From Pezicula radicicola (Eukaryota > Ascomycota > Leotiomycetes > Helotiales > Dermateaceae), in NCBI GenBank assembly GCA_003008705.1, contig PDUO01000064.1, positions 124,001-188,000 of the forward strand: a DNA stretch of 64,000 bases, read 5' to 3'. Made by a program: the position numbers and the translations under genes. Below the pieces are notes generated by a model that saw only the letters and a list, made by a program, of their open reading frames with translations, did no database searches and was not told where the DNA came from. This document shows, piece after piece, positions 22,724 to 34,538 of the stretch; within the stretch, counting starts at the first letter, position 1, and each line of letters opens with the position of its first letter.

Positions 22724-23520
22724 GTGAGTCGGTGTTGGTCGGTGTATAGGTAGAGATAGGGCTTGCTAAGTAGCTCTTTGTTCCAACTGGGAACCCGCTA
22801 AATATCACTTTTTTTTGGTTCGACAATTCCTATGCTGTTGTCTTGTTCCTTATCCTAGTGTAATGTGACTTTCTGAACAGATTTCATGGTTCATTGCCTA
22901 GGAAGTTATCAAGCATTCTGCCTATTCCTTCTGGCCGCGGCAGGACTTAGGAATGAAAAGTATTATGCAAAAGCCATATACCGAGATTACCTTACAATAT
23001 ATAAGCGTCGTTGATTTAACATAACGAAGGTTTAAGATTTACCATTCGGGAAGGTAGGTAGTTCTAGCATTCAACAATGATGTTAAATTTCTTTTATATA
23101 GTGGATATACTATAAGCTAGAAGTATGGATAGTATATTATATAATTTCGGGACTTTATAGCTTTGAGAGATACAGTAAATAACTCCCATGGGATCTTTTA
23201 GTCGAAGGTGTTGATGTTACTAATAAACTTGACAAGAATCTTTCGTGGGTGATAGAATGAGATGGTAGAAGTAGTAGATGGGTGCTAAGAATTTAATTAT
23301 AGAGGTATAAGGGTTTTATTAGATTTGGGTTTAGGAAGGAAAGGAAGGATATATATTATAACGAGTAGGAGTAAGGTAGTAGTAGTATATTTAGGTATAT
23401 ATTATTGTAGCTTGGTTGGTGATTTTAAAAGATGAATAACTAGGCTAGGATCTTGAGTTAAGGATACTTAGGATAAAATAGTTCTTTTCTTGGGAATATA
23501 TAATTTAGAATCTTGTACTA

Positions 23521-23700
23521 GGCTGGTGATGCATTACCGGTTCTTTAAGAGTATTGGTCGACCCCTTATAATCTGGTCTACTTCGGACTGGTGATATATT
23601 ACCAATTCTTTGGTTGGTTGTCCTCTTAAAATCTGGACCGCCAGATCGCTCTAGGCTGGTTCTACATTGAACTTAACTGGTGTCCCCTCTCGAATCTACG
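23521..23700. repeat. Degenerate tandem repeat, about 60-65 bp, three units
   Basis: Units start at about 23,521, 23,587 and 23,653 with GGCTGGTGATGCATTACC, GGACTGGTGATATATTACC and GGCTGGTTCTACATTG. Each ends in a TCT(A/C)C or TCTA-type junction preceded by an AATCTGG or AATCTAC word. Units 1 and 2 differ mainly by transitions (GATGCATTACCGG versus GATATATTACCAA). Confidence 0.6.
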
Positions 23701-24079
23701 TTCCTAAACAAATATTAGATACAGATATTAGATAATAGGACTGAAGAAAGGCACAAAAGCAGTTGGTATACGAAGTATCAAGGCTTACCTCCTTCCTAGG
23801 TTCCTTGGACCCGGAACTATACCACGTCGAACTTTCCGCTTTCGCACACTCTTTTCTTGTTGTTACCTTAGCTGCCGACCGCCTAGAAGAAAAGCAAAAG
23901 ATTCCTGACTAGTAACTTGACTGAGAAGTAATCGGATGGAAGTGCATAGGAAAGTGTTCTTCGACTGTGTGAGAGCGATGAAGTTGTAACAAGGTCATAT
24001 TCGACCGCTTAAAGGCGATGGAGAGGTGCTGTTGCTGCAGATAGAATGAGGGTAGTATGTACTTCTTAGGGCGCTTTAG

Positions 24080-24107
24080 TTGGTCTGCTTGGGTTGGTCT
24101 GCTTGGG
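24080..24107. repeat. Two perfect 14-bp direct repeats
   Basis: TTGGTCTGCTTGGG occurs twice in tandem. It is a small local duplication in gene-free DNA. Confidence 0.8.
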
Positions 24108-24322
24108 TTAAGGAGCTATGTCTACTATAAATATTAGAAGTGATATATGTGACTTGAAAGTAGTTATATACCTATCTATGTGCTTGTGCCTTGCATGTTC
24201 TATATATAGTATTAAGTGGGATTATTGTAAGGTTATATATTTATATATATATTAGTGAATAAGTAAGGCTTGGTTGTGTTTGCTTAAGAGCTCTTTAATT
24301 TCTTAGTTGATGTACCTTACAG

Positions 24323-24392
24323 ATTGGTTTATAAGAGATTATTTTAACTTAGGTAACTTTTGTATCTTATATATAATCTCTTATAAACTAAT
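24323..24392. repeat. Inverted repeat, 20-bp arms
   Basis: The arms ATTGGTTTATAAGAGATTAT (24323-24342) and ATAATCTCTTATAAACTAAT (24373-24392) are reverse complements with a single G/A difference, separated by 30 nt. It could be a transposon end pair or a hairpin. The transition mismatch fits RIP. Confidence 0.75.
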
Positions 24393-24626
24393 TTATATTA
24401 TAGTTAAGGGCTTTTCTAAACACACTAGTAATATATTATAACTACCTTAGTTGTTATACTTTATACTTATATAACTTTACCTAAGTATCTAGAAGGAAGA
24501 TATAACTAGAGCTTATAAGAAATTAAGATTTTACTTATAAGTATAAAAGAAGAAAGAAAGCTAGTCTATTATAAAAACAACTCTTTATATATAGAACTTT
24601 ACTACAGAGATTCTCTACTAGGAAGA

Positions 24627-24904
24627 TATGAACCCTCGAGCACCAATAAGTAGAAAGTGATGAAATATATAAATATAGGTAATAAGGGAAATTTCGGTAT
24701 TATCCTAGCCCTTAAATCCACGGGGATTTCTACACTATATATACAAAAGGTAAGCATAGCAAGGGCCTCGTTTCTTATACTAATTGAGCTGTTTTTAATG
24801 TTAAATGGTCAAGCCACTAGTGCTCTGATCCTCCACAAATTAGCGGCCATGGCGGGCAGTGGAAATGAGGTTATATTAGTATTACACGTGATTTGTGGCC
24901 AACA
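24627..24904. mobile_element. Solo LTR, copy 1 of a family found twice here
   Basis: The element starts TATGAACCCTCGAGCACC and ends GATTTGTGGCCAACA, and is flanked by GAAGA at 24622-24626 and 24905-24909, a 5-bp target-site duplication. Its ends and its last roughly 60 bp match the element at 51056-51369 (shared AAATGA, ATATTAG and ACACGTGATT words). A terminal TAT...ACA, presumably once TGT...ACA, with 5-bp duplications, is what is expected of a retrotransposon LTR left by recombination. The interior is TA-rich and decayed, and the orientation is undetermined. Confidence 0.7.
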
Positions 24905-25029
24905 GAAGATTTATATTCTATCCTATAAATATCACTTAAATCCTATCCCTCTAGTATATAATAAAAACTCTTAATCACACCTTACCCTTTAACAGTACTC
25001 TCTAAAACAACAATCCTATTATACATTAA

Positions 25030-25245
25030 CAGCTAAGTGCATAGAAAAATACGATACATACACATACTTTTTAGCAGTGAAATTCTCAGGGTGTCGAATC
25101 CCTAAAAAGAACGGCAGTTGGCGCGCAAAGGGATATCCCTTAGTTCGTTAGATGTGACTTTGTGCAGGGATTTGACACTCTGAGAATTTTACCATTGAAA
25201 AATGTGTACGTTTTGTGGTGCACGTCCTAGTGGTCTGTGCAGGTC
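25030..25245. mobile_element. MITE-like element with long imperfect terminal inverted repeats
   Basis: The left arm carries GAAATTCTCAGGGTGTCGAA then TCCCT (about 25078-25103). The right arm carries the reverse complement of AAAATTCTCAGAGTGTCAAA then TCCCT (about 25163-25192). Pairing extends outward through TTTTT and ACACA blocks to GTGCA words near 25030 and 25225. The central part is short and non-coding. Exact ends and target duplication are not resolved. The mismatches are again mostly transitions. Confidence 0.65.
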
Positions 25246-28200
25246 ACAACTAATAAACTATAGTATATACACTTGGGACAAAGTATAACCCAAAGCAAAG
25301 AAATAATAACAGGGAAAAGTACCAAATTAAACTCGCAAGGAAGTTAATGTTTTACTAGTGATTAATAAAACCAAACTCTACTCCTCCAATAATGAAATTG
25401 CGACTTGTGATGTTGATCACTTTCCCTTTACGACACAAGAAGAGACAAAACGAAACGACATAAGAAACCAACACTCCCCCCCAATCCAAGTAAACAAGCC
25501 AGTAAGCCAAAATAGAACAGAACAGAACATACCTATCAATTATATTAAAACACCAGGAAGAAATCTTCCAGACAGAGAAAAAAAACATCTCTTCTTAGTA
25601 TTCCCCTTTCCACTTTAAAAAAGAAAAGAAAAGAAAAGAGTTTTCCGACTCCCACTCCACATTCTTACTCCCACACTTTTTAACTTTCCGACACAAACCC
25701 ACAAACGAAGCAACACACACCCCCAAAAAAAGGGTCCAAAAGAAGTAAACAACTCCCCCAACACAAAACAAAACAAAACAAAAGCAAAACAAACCTGCCG
25801 TTCCTTAGGAACCCCCCACCCCCTCCCCGCCTCCAAAGTAAACCTCATCTCCCCGCATTCTTAAAACAAATTAGCACAGCTTCAACTTTGAAACCACTTT
25901 CCTCCGCGCAGGATTGTTTTGGGCGGAGGAGGGAAGATGGGAAGATAAGATCCTTTAAAAGGTAAAGAAAGGCGGCGTTGCGTTGGCTGGTGGAGGGATC
26001 TAAGTCCGGTTCCTTATTTATGCAATGCATCGTCGATTTTTCTATCACAGTAGTGTCGAGAGTTATAAACCCTACACCGTACATAGAGAGTGGGGATTCT
26101 AGATCTTTTTGGGCCGGACCTCGACGCTTCATACAGTAGTACTCTAAAAGTCGCGTGCGCCGTTGCTGTGGCTATCCAAACGAAGAAAGAATGGGAAAAG
26201 TGCTTAGCGGGTAGACCCTAAATGACCCTGAAATTAGTGGTGGTCTAGCCTGGGCTTAAGGGGCTAAGTGGTAAGTGAGATGAGATGACGTAGCTAACCT
26301 TCTGTCACTGACTCGCAGGAATAATCTGACAGGCTCGGCCTTTTTTTTTTTGCATGGTTGAAGCTGGTGTAGATAACAAAACGGGTAGCGAGAAACTAAA
26401 TAATAGTAAGTTGTACGTACTGTAGTAAGACAATAATACCCTAAATAAAGCTTTGATACAGTACAGAGTAGAGGAGTCCGTATAACTACAGTACGTGTCG
26501 ACATCGCTGTCCAAAATTACTGCCAAGACATGGCTCGTGACAGCAGCCAGGTAGCCGGGTGTTGCTTGCTACAAGACGTAGAATGTCATGTGGATTGACT
26601 TCTCGAAGTACTTTTGCTCGTTGCACAGTACTCCAAGCATACTTCGTAGGAGATTTTCCTCCGCGAGACTTTCCGCTCGAACCCTTTGAGGTACCGGTAT
26701 TTACCACACTAATCTATTAAAGCTTCGGCACTATACCCTTTTCCTTTCAATATCAAAGTTTGGCATTTTCCAACGAACGAAATCAAATGATGCACTAAGG
26801 AACACATGATTACATGTGCTGTCAAAAACGCTAATAGACTTTCTATGTTAAGGCTTTTGCGCTTTCTTTTGGCCAGTACTCCGTACTTCAGCTTACCTGA
26901 AACCAGCGCATCACCAACCAACCTTTTCTTTTATGCTGGTCCGATGGTGTGACTTTCTCACAGTGATGGTGTTACTATCTTGCTGTGTATGGAACGAAAG
27001 CACAAGGTGGCGGCGAAGACTCGACGCTCTCATGGCAATATTGTACTAGTACGGTAAACATAGACGGAGCCTAGGCCCCCCCATTTGTACAGTACGGAGA
27101 TACTTTCGTAGAAAGTTCTATACACAGTAACTTAAACGCTCTTAGTAGAGCACGATGCCGGATACTACAGTTTTACTGCGAGAAATACTAGGATGGGTGT
27201 AACTCGGGGAATGATGAAAAGAGGAGGGGGTTTTTCCTCGGCTACGTCCAGGAACCTAGGCCAGGGTCGTTATGGGATTCTTGTGAGAATGCCATGTTGG
27301 CCCCGTCCCGTACTGTACGAGTCCGGTATGGAAGGTGGGGCCGACGATTGGGATGTTTTGCGTTTTGTGTTCTGTGTCTGGCTCTGATCGCCATTTACGG
27401 CCTCGAGAGTGGTGGAGATAGGACTGTACGAGTATTACAGTATGGTGTTGAAGACTTTGTCGCTCTAATGAGGTTACTCCTGATAAGGACTCCACATGCT
27501 TCCAAGTTCCAACTTCCAAGTTCACTTGTCTCGCTTGTCTGTTCTGTGCCACAAGGCGGGTACCAAGCCAAGACCTACTCGGATCCAGAAGGCCAGCAGG
27601 GCAGAAGGAAGGGCTGCCATGACGTTGGTGGATTTCCGATTTGCTGCGGCGAAGCGGAACCATCATCCGTGCTGCATGGTGCTGTAAAGTTGTCATAGGG
27701 GTCCGTAGGCGGGATCCGTAGACCCCTCACATGTGGCTTGATCCCGGGGAGGAAGCTGTGAGGGCTGCTTGCAATGATGATCCTTCGAACTGTGGCGGTG
27801 CTAAAGGGACAAAGGTACAGAGGGAGATACAGAGGCAGAGAGGAGCACTCTGCACATGTAGGGTACGAAAGGGCCATACAAGCAGAATTTATTGCATACT
27901 ACTACACGTACAGTAATACTGTAAGCACTCATACATAATGATTCGTTCGTTACGTTCGTTCGGCGGAAGTTCAGGGTCGCATCGCCCAGACTGGCAGGGA
28001 TAGGAAAATAATGGGGATCGTCCCTTTCCTTCGACGGGCTTTCGTCGCGTTGTTTCCAACTACTTCCCGCTCTCCACGCGACAACAGAAGACCCCTGGTC
28101 GGCGACTGCAACAGTAAATGTTCGGCTGCCGTACGGACGGAGGTGAAGGGAGAAGAGCGTTTACCGAGTGTTCCGGAATTGCCGTGTCCGTACTACATAT

Positions 28201-31100
28201 AATAGGTAGGCAGAAATCTTCATGTGAAGAATAAAAAAAAACCCGTTAATCACCCCCAAGTGTACAGTAACTTCCCTTCTGCAACTCGAATTTATGTCAA
28301 ACACGCCATGGGACGGTGAATGTTGTAAAAGTCATCAACGGAGAAGCGTCTCTGCTGGACCCAAGGTTCAACTATACAGAACCGAGCACTGGTGGCAATA
28401 ATGCCACCACGGCAATAATAGAACGGCAATAATACCGGCAATAACACACCGGCAGCCAAAATCCGTAGGTAGCTACAGTAGCCCACTACTACAGTACTAC
28501 TACTGTACAGTACGGAGTACAGCACGGCGCGAAAGCACTGTAGGATTTTGCCAGCACACACGCCAATAAATGCAGGGCCCTGGGGGCTGAGAAAGGACCG
28601 ATGAGCCACTAAAACTACGATCGTCATGCTGTCAGTGATGTCATAGCTCTTTGGCTACCAAACTGCTCTCATAAATAATCATCAGTTGTGGAAATCATTT
28701 CATTATTATTGTTATCATTCATGTTCTGGTCCTCTCGCGGCTGTCTTTGTCGTACACATATTTTCTATAGTGCAGGGAAAAAGGGAACATGGCGCATTTT
28801 GCCTCGGACTTCGCTATGACAACTTGCAAGACAAGATCAGACGTAATGCTACTTTTGTAGTTAGAGTTTATTGGAGAGGATGAGGGTTTGGGTTTTGGGT
28901 TTTGAAATTTGGGCTACTGCACTCGTGTTCGCGTTGTAGATTTATACTGACCTTGGGCCTAAGGTGTTAGACCTTTTCAAAACCTTAAGATGCCATAGTG
29001 GTCTGAGGTCTGCTGGACTAAGAGGTCCCCTCGGCGTTAGCATACTCCAGCGTTCTCTTGACACTTCTACTGTATTACTGCTGGGTTTGCGGGCACGTTG
29101 GTGGACTTTCGTAGCGGCCGGGCAAGGCGGAAGGGCGGAAGGGTGGACTTACAGGAGGCACAGCGACTTTTTTACTTTTGTAGTGGGGCACGCGTGGCTT
29201 CATTAGACTCATCTAGAAGGAATCTAGACCGAACGATCGCTGGCGTCTCAGATACGGATGACGATTTGCTGAGCTCCACGCTGTTCCCACATACTAAGCC
29301 AAGATACGGTACACCAAGAAGGGGTGCACGTCAGGATGTCAGGGGTCCGGAGAGAAGCTCCGGGGCCTATAAAGCCTGTGAGCTATAAACCAACCAGAGG
29401 CCGTCGGGCCCTGGACAGCTCCCTTATGCAGGGTCTGCCACCTTGAACTGTGGCTTTCAAGCTTGCCGCGGAGCCTGTGCGGGACAGCAGCGATCGGTCG
29501 CTTTTAGCTTTACGATCTGGGAGTTCTCTCCGCACCTCCTCTGCAGAGCTTGTACATACAGTAACTACATATCAAAGTTACCATGACATGCAGTGTGAAG
29601 AGTCATCCCAACAAAAACCCTCAAAATGAAGACACCAAGGCAGCTAAGCTCGTTGAGCACGAATGAAAATCCCTGTCGAAGCGAAGGGCCTCGAGATAGC
29701 TGCTGACGAGACATGTAGCGAGGCTGCTGAAAATGGCTGGGGGGGAAATGCTGGGGGGGGAATGATATTGTAATTATTATTGTTGCTATTGCTGCTGCTG
29801 CTGTGTGCTCGGGGAATTTGATGTGGCAGATCGATTGCATTCGATTGGCGGCAACCATACCGTGCAGGCACAAACTGCTGTTCTAGTACAGATAGAAAGG
29901 ACGCCTTTGACAACCATTCGCATCACCCGATTATTTTGTTCTGCCTTGAGCCTTGAACTAGAAACCCTTTGTGATACCCTACCCTCCCTACGCAGGCACG
30001 GGAGGGGCGGGGGCAGAGAGGAGGGGAGCTCCGTTCAAAGTAGTCTGCGCTGGTATTGGACGGTTCCAAGCTTCCCCTCCGAAAGGGTATACCGGTAGGG
30101 GGATTAGGGGTTCAGGATCTCTGCCGCGTCTTCCACCATCCCTACGCTCGCAGCACTGAAGGTGTCACAACAGAAACCCTCTCAAATCAATCCAAGTCCC
30201 TGCATCTTTCTTTAAATCGTGGTGGGAAGTACTGTACGAAGAGCGATCGGGCGCTGGTAGGCAAGGATGGTGGATGCTGGTTTGTGTCTGTGGTATGATC
30301 ACATAAATAATAACACAAGCAAAAGGAGACTCGTTCAAGTATCTCTCGGAATTTCAGAAGCAGAACAATGCTTTGATTAGCAATGCATCATGGCCGACAG
30401 AGCGGTTTAACTCGAGCAGTGCATTACTGAATGAGGTGGTGATAAAGGTAGAAGAAAGACCAGGTGCAAAACAGGATGTTTTCCTGCAACCGTAGAAAGT
30501 AGTAGTACAAGCTTACTAGTAAGTAAGAAAGGACCTACAGTAGTACTTCGTAAGCACAGTAATATGTAACCATCATTGCAAAGTGGAGTAGTTCTGCTTT
30601 TACCCTACCGTATTGGAAGTGCGGCTGGATGATGGAATAGGTGGTAATAATTTTTTAAGGGTTCTGGAGCTTGGGTGCCGTGAAAAGGCGACCCCCGACC
30701 CCAAAACGCCAACGCCCCATATCCCATCATGTTCGGCCAGGGTCTTTCTCCGGCGCGCAGCTTGTCTTTGTGGCTGTGACGAGGGTGTCCCTCCCCTCAG
30801 CCCCCCCCCCAAAAAGCATGAGCAGATCTGGTTACGACACGGGGACCAAAATTATTTTTTAGGGAAAAAGTTTATGCAAGAGAGGTGCGTCCCCAGTACC
30901 TCTCGTCCCCTAGGCTTCCCCTTGGCTCCACCCCGAGGCCCTACGTGCTGTACTGTACTACTGTAACTTGTAGTAGTAAGGTAGGTAAGCTCTGGTGGCT
31001 CTCTCAGAATTTACCACTCGTACTTCGTCGTTGTACCGAAGTTATTAGTATTGCCCTAAGTCCCTGCCCCAGAATACCATAGTTTAAAGAATCCCATCCC
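25246..31100. other. Gene-free region upstream of the C2H2 regulator
   Basis: No frame here shows a domain, a convincing start context or family resemblance. Composition is mixed: an A/C-rich part (25,440-25,850) with AAAAGAA runs, then more GC-balanced DNA from about 26 kb. The distinctive content is the frequent TACAGTAC/TACTGTAC words (for example 26457, 26487, 27088, 27311, 28490, 28501, 28506, 30230 and 30951) and related TACGGAGTAC words. It could be a long regulatory region, non-coding transcripts or old repeats. Confidence 0.45.
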
Positions 31101-31137
31101 TCGCTCTCACCCTTTCCCTTCCCTTCCCGCCTGCTAC

Positions 31138-31190
31138 CTACCTTACTACTACTACCACTACTACTACCACCACCACTACTACCACCAGCT
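31138..31190 (+). repeat. ACT/ACC trinucleotide-rich tract
   Basis: Imperfect runs of CTACTACTACC and ACCACCACC lie in the pyrimidine-rich upstream region of the C2H2 factor gene, probably within its promoter or 5' UTR. Confidence 0.7.
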
Positions 31191-31721
31191 AGCTACCTAC
31201 CACTAAACGACCTCTATCACAGACCCTTTCTCTTTTTTCTCACTCGTCGCACTCGCTCAGCTCATTCTACGCTCTACACATTCCCATCAGCACCAACACC
31301 ACCACCAAACCCATATTCGCATCCCACTCCCATCTCACCTGCAGAACAACTCCAGATTTGTATCGCTATCAAGTGCACTTGCGGAATTGCTCTTATACAG
31401 TATCTTTGGGGGGAAAAAAAAAAAGAAAAACGGACAAACTCGTTCTGTTACATCCGACCAGCTGCCCAGCTCCGTCTGAATCTTTGAGTCGACCAACAAC
31501 AAACGCTAATGCAACAATTTTCGAGGTCGAGTCCTCGCGCCTATATATCCGCCGCCATTTCCTGACTGGAATAAAAACATATAAGCAAGCTACTCCCCTC
31601 CTGTAAGCAACATCAAGCTTAGCGGCCTGTGTCTGTCTCCTGGGTCTCGACGACCCTTGCGACCCTTGCGACCCTATTCCCGAGACCTGTGTAAACGAAG
31701 GCGCGTTGCATTGTTGCAATC

Positions 31722-32831
31722 ATGAGCCAGCAGTACAGCAAAAATGGGCATCGCGTTCGACCGACCATTCGCGGCCACAACTCTTCAGGCGAACCAGTGT
31801 CCTTACTCAACGACGAGCCTGCGAAACAAGATTCATCGCGCAATCACCTTGAGCAACACAGAAATCATCATGGCGATCAAAGAATGCCGCAATTGAACAT
31901 GGGCACCGTCAGTTCTCCTCCCACTACTCCCGACCTCCTTCGATCTACCTCTTATGACTCGACCAAAACCAACGACCCAATGTCTCCTCTCACACCCACA
32001 TCCCAAGAATTTGGACGGAACCATCAATACCCCAGCCCCAGCCAGAACCAGGCGAAGGACTTCTACTCGCAACATTACCGCACTGAACTTTACCAGCACG
32101 ACCGCCCTCAGTACTTCATGGGCGAACCGTATCACACAGAGGATTCGCAACATGGTTACGCCGAGAGAACATTCCCTCAGTACTCTAACAATTACGAGGA
32201 CGAATCGCATCGCACAGAAAGAGACGGGAAAAGATTTGCATGTCGGTACAAAAAAGAATTCGACTGTAACAAAACCTTCACCACATCTGGCCACGCCTCA
32301 AGACATGCCAAAATCCACGTCAGTGAAAAATCCATCGACTGCACTCATCCAGGTTGCCAGAAGAAGTTCACGCGCCAAGATAACATGAAGCAACATCTCG
32401 AGACCCATTCCAAGGAGCGCACACGCTCGGCAAAGGCATCGATGTCCAACAAGACAATCCTTACCCAGCCAGCTGGTGTCAGAAAGCCTACATCAGGACG
32501 TAGTAGCCGCCCACCAAGTCGAGCCGATAGTTCAACCATACGTCCATCGAGTCGAGAGGAAAGACCAGCGCCTCTTCCATTGGACCCGGCTCTTCTGCGT
32601 AGTTCGAGAAGCGGTAGGTATTCGCAGCAGGCATCTGCAATGGCTAGCCATCAAAACGGTGCAGTGTCTAGTCCGGCACCGTCCTCATATGGTGCATTTG
32701 GAGAAATGGGAAGAATGCGGAATTCGCTCCCAGGTCATTCTCTGCCATCCTTGATCAACCGGCCAGACCAGACTGGTATCGATACCTTGCTAGCCGCTTC
32801 TCAGATACAACAATCCGAAAGTCGCAACTGA
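31722..32831 (+). CDS. C2H2 zinc-finger transcription factor
   Basis: Single exon, 369 residues, starting MSQQYSKNGHRVRPTIRG. The N-terminal half is disordered, rich in Ser/Pro/His/Gln, with SP and TP sites (SPPTTPDLLRSTS, SPLTPTSQEF). Two adjacent C2H2 fingers lie near residues 170-230. The first is FACRYKKEFDCNKTF then TTSGHASRHAKIH, with an unusually long Cys-x7-Cys spacing. The second is IDCTHPGCQKKFTRQDNM then KQHLETH, with standard spacing. A basic Ser/Arg tail follows (SGRSSRPPSRADSS). The paired-finger sequence matches a group of fungal C2H2 regulators, but I cannot assign a characterised orthologue. It has a very long upstream gene-free region and a CT-rich leader, as is common for regulators under complex control. 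Confidence 0.85.
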   Translation: MSQQYSKNGHRVRPTIRGHNSSGEPVSLLNDEPAKQDSSRNHLEQHRNHHGDQRMPQLNMGTVSSPPTTPDLLRSTSYDSTKTNDPMSPLTPTSQEFGRNHQYPSPSQNQAKDFYSQHYRTELYQHDRPQYFMGEPYHTEDSQHGYAERTFPQYSNNYEDESHRTERDGKRFACRYKKEFDCNKTFTTSGHASRHAKIHVSEKSIDCTHPGCQKKFTRQDNMKQHLETHSKERTRSAKASMSNKTILTQPAGVRKPTSGRSSRPPSRADSSTIRPSSREERPAPLPLDPALLRSSRSGRYSQQASAMASHQNGAVSSPAPSSYGAFGEMGRMRNSLPGHSLPSLINRPDQTGIDTLLAASQIQQSESRN

Positions 32832-34044
32832 TTCCCTGGGGAGTCCTTATAACTACGACCCGTCAGCGAGTAGCTGATGGACAGTCAACAAATCCCAAAA
32901 CACGTGGTATGCGTCAGTGGCCTAGACCCCGCTTCGTGGTGCACAATGCAGGGGTCCGACTTCATGGCTGCCGCATCTGCGCCCGCCATCCGGACAGTTG
33001 TCCTGCATCATCTTGGATGCGGTCAACATCACACTTTTCGAGATCAAGGTCTGCGGCAGTTGGGCCTTTCCTCTTTTTTTTCGTTGTTTTCTTTTTTGAG
33101 GGTACTTTTCACTTGACTTTTCCTAATCTCGGGAGGTGGGCGTTTTTCGGCTGGACCTAGACGGCAATGATTGGGAAGGCTCAGAGCTTGGGGATTGGCG
33201 TACAGGAAGATATATACCACGAAGGCAGGGGTAATACATGGGATCGCCGGATTGCATCGGAGGATGACTTTTCGTATGTTACACACGTTTTTTCTTCTTC
33301 TGCTACATTATGGTCGCCAGCGAGCAAATGCAAGCGAGTAGGGCGTTTTTGCCTTTATTTTCTTTCGAGGCAAAATTTTGTTGATAGATGTTCATGGTCG
33401 GTTTGATTGATGGATTTTTTTTTTGGATTGGCACCGATACCCATATAGGCGACATGCAGCAAGCAAAAAAAAACAGCTAAAAGCTGGGCCCTGGCTAGGA
33501 TTGGAGTTGGTCGGAGTTGTGTGTATTAAGTGTGTTATTGTGTATTTGTGTGGGGCAAGTAACAAAATAAAGATTGAATTGAATTGAATCTATTTGTTGC
33601 TGTTGCTATATATTGTCCTGGTTTGTTGATTTGAGGAAGTGAGTTGATTTGAACTTACACTAGTTTTATGTAATTGGGTGTCATACCGCACCAGTGGAGC
33701 TTGTAGGAACCTAAGTAGGTAACTTCAATAATAAAATTTACTTAAAAGTACAACCATATTACTTAACTACCTTACTCAGACAACGAAAAAAGGCTAAGCA
33801 AGTTTAGCACAGGCCATAGTTAGAAATCCTAACCATTATTATCATTGTCGCCTTACTCCCTCCATCACTACTTCACTCCTTCACTTCTTCACTACCAGTG
33901 CGCTTTTTAAAACTAATTAATAACTTCTACTATAGAAAATACAACAGAAAATTTAATAGAAAGATGTACCGAAAATTGGACAGTAATTCCTTCTAGAAGG
34001 TGGTCACAAGTTCTAACTAGAAAAACAAAAGTAGGCTTATAATC
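32832..34044. other. 3' flank of the C2H2 factor and intergenic DNA
   Basis: T-rich presumed 3' UTR, including a triplicated AATTG run near 33,575. Composition turns TA-rich from about 33,650. No gene is seen. Confidence 0.45.
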
Positions 34045-34538
34045 CAACAAGCACTTGGCGTCTCTGCTGTTATCCTCACCACCATCATCGTAGAGATTCT
34101 TTCGGTCGAAGAAAGATATTAATTCTTGGTGGAATCATAACTACTTCTTTACTCTTTATTATAGGTTCCATTGGAACTATCAATTCGATCTGGTATTGTA
34201 TATTGTACAATATTAGGAGAGGTTAGTTAGTCGAAGAGTCGGGGGGGGGGGGGAACTAATAATCTTTCTGTTTCTTTCTCTATTCTTTCGACCTTTTGGT
34301 TTCTTTTATAGTACTGTATTTGACAGGTGAAGAATATGCTAATCTTGTTGGGAAAGATGGGTTTATTTATGCGTCGCTTAATGTTATATCTACTATGTTA
34401 ACTTACTCCTTTGTACCTGAGATGAAGGGATTAAGTCTGGAAACTCTGGATATTATGTTTGAGAAGAGGATCTCTGCAAGTCATTTCTTAGATGAAGAGC
34501 TACTTACAACTATAGCACAAGATATGGGAAGGATTTAG
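34045..34538 (+). pseudogene. MFS sugar-transporter relic
   Basis: Two separated pieces of a hexose-type MFS transporter survive. The first reads QQALGVSAVILTTIIVE, then after a frame change FGRRKILILGGIITTSLLF and IIGSIGTINSIW (the central loop signature GRR and the next span), ending in stops. The second (34296-34538) is the C-terminus: GEEYANLVGKDGFIYASLN then YSFVPEMKGLSLETLDIMFE and KRISASHF. The segment between, encoding several membrane spans, is missing, and the N-terminal half is not found upstream. A run of at least 11 G lies at the gap (34,240-34,253). A functional product is not possible from this sequence. Confidence 0.78.

Larger units (their letters stand above)
22724..24600. 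repeat. TA-rich, RIP-like gene-free DNA
   Basis: No coding potential is seen. The sequence becomes strongly TA-rich from about 23,040 (runs of ATATAT, TTATAA). It contains a degenerate tandem repeat (23,521-23,700), a short direct repeat (24,080-24,107) and a near-perfect inverted repeat (24,323-24,392), whose copies differ by C/T and G/A transitions. This fits repeat-induced point mutation of old transposon DNA, which is an inference from composition. Confidence 0.6.

Noticed and set aside
25615..25850. Minus-strand frames rich in Phe/Leu/Cys, resembling membrane proteins
   Set aside because: They are translations of A/C-rich low-complexity sequence with AAAAGAA and AAAACAA repeats, not real spans.
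27256..27698. Opposed 146- and 134-residue frames in the gene-free region
   Set aside because: No domain, no homologous look and overlapping antisense to each other; most likely chance open frames in GC-balanced DNA.
28880..28915. Telomere-like G/T run (GGGTTTGGGTTTTGGG)
   Set aside because: Irregular units that do not match TTAGGG; a short low-complexity stretch.
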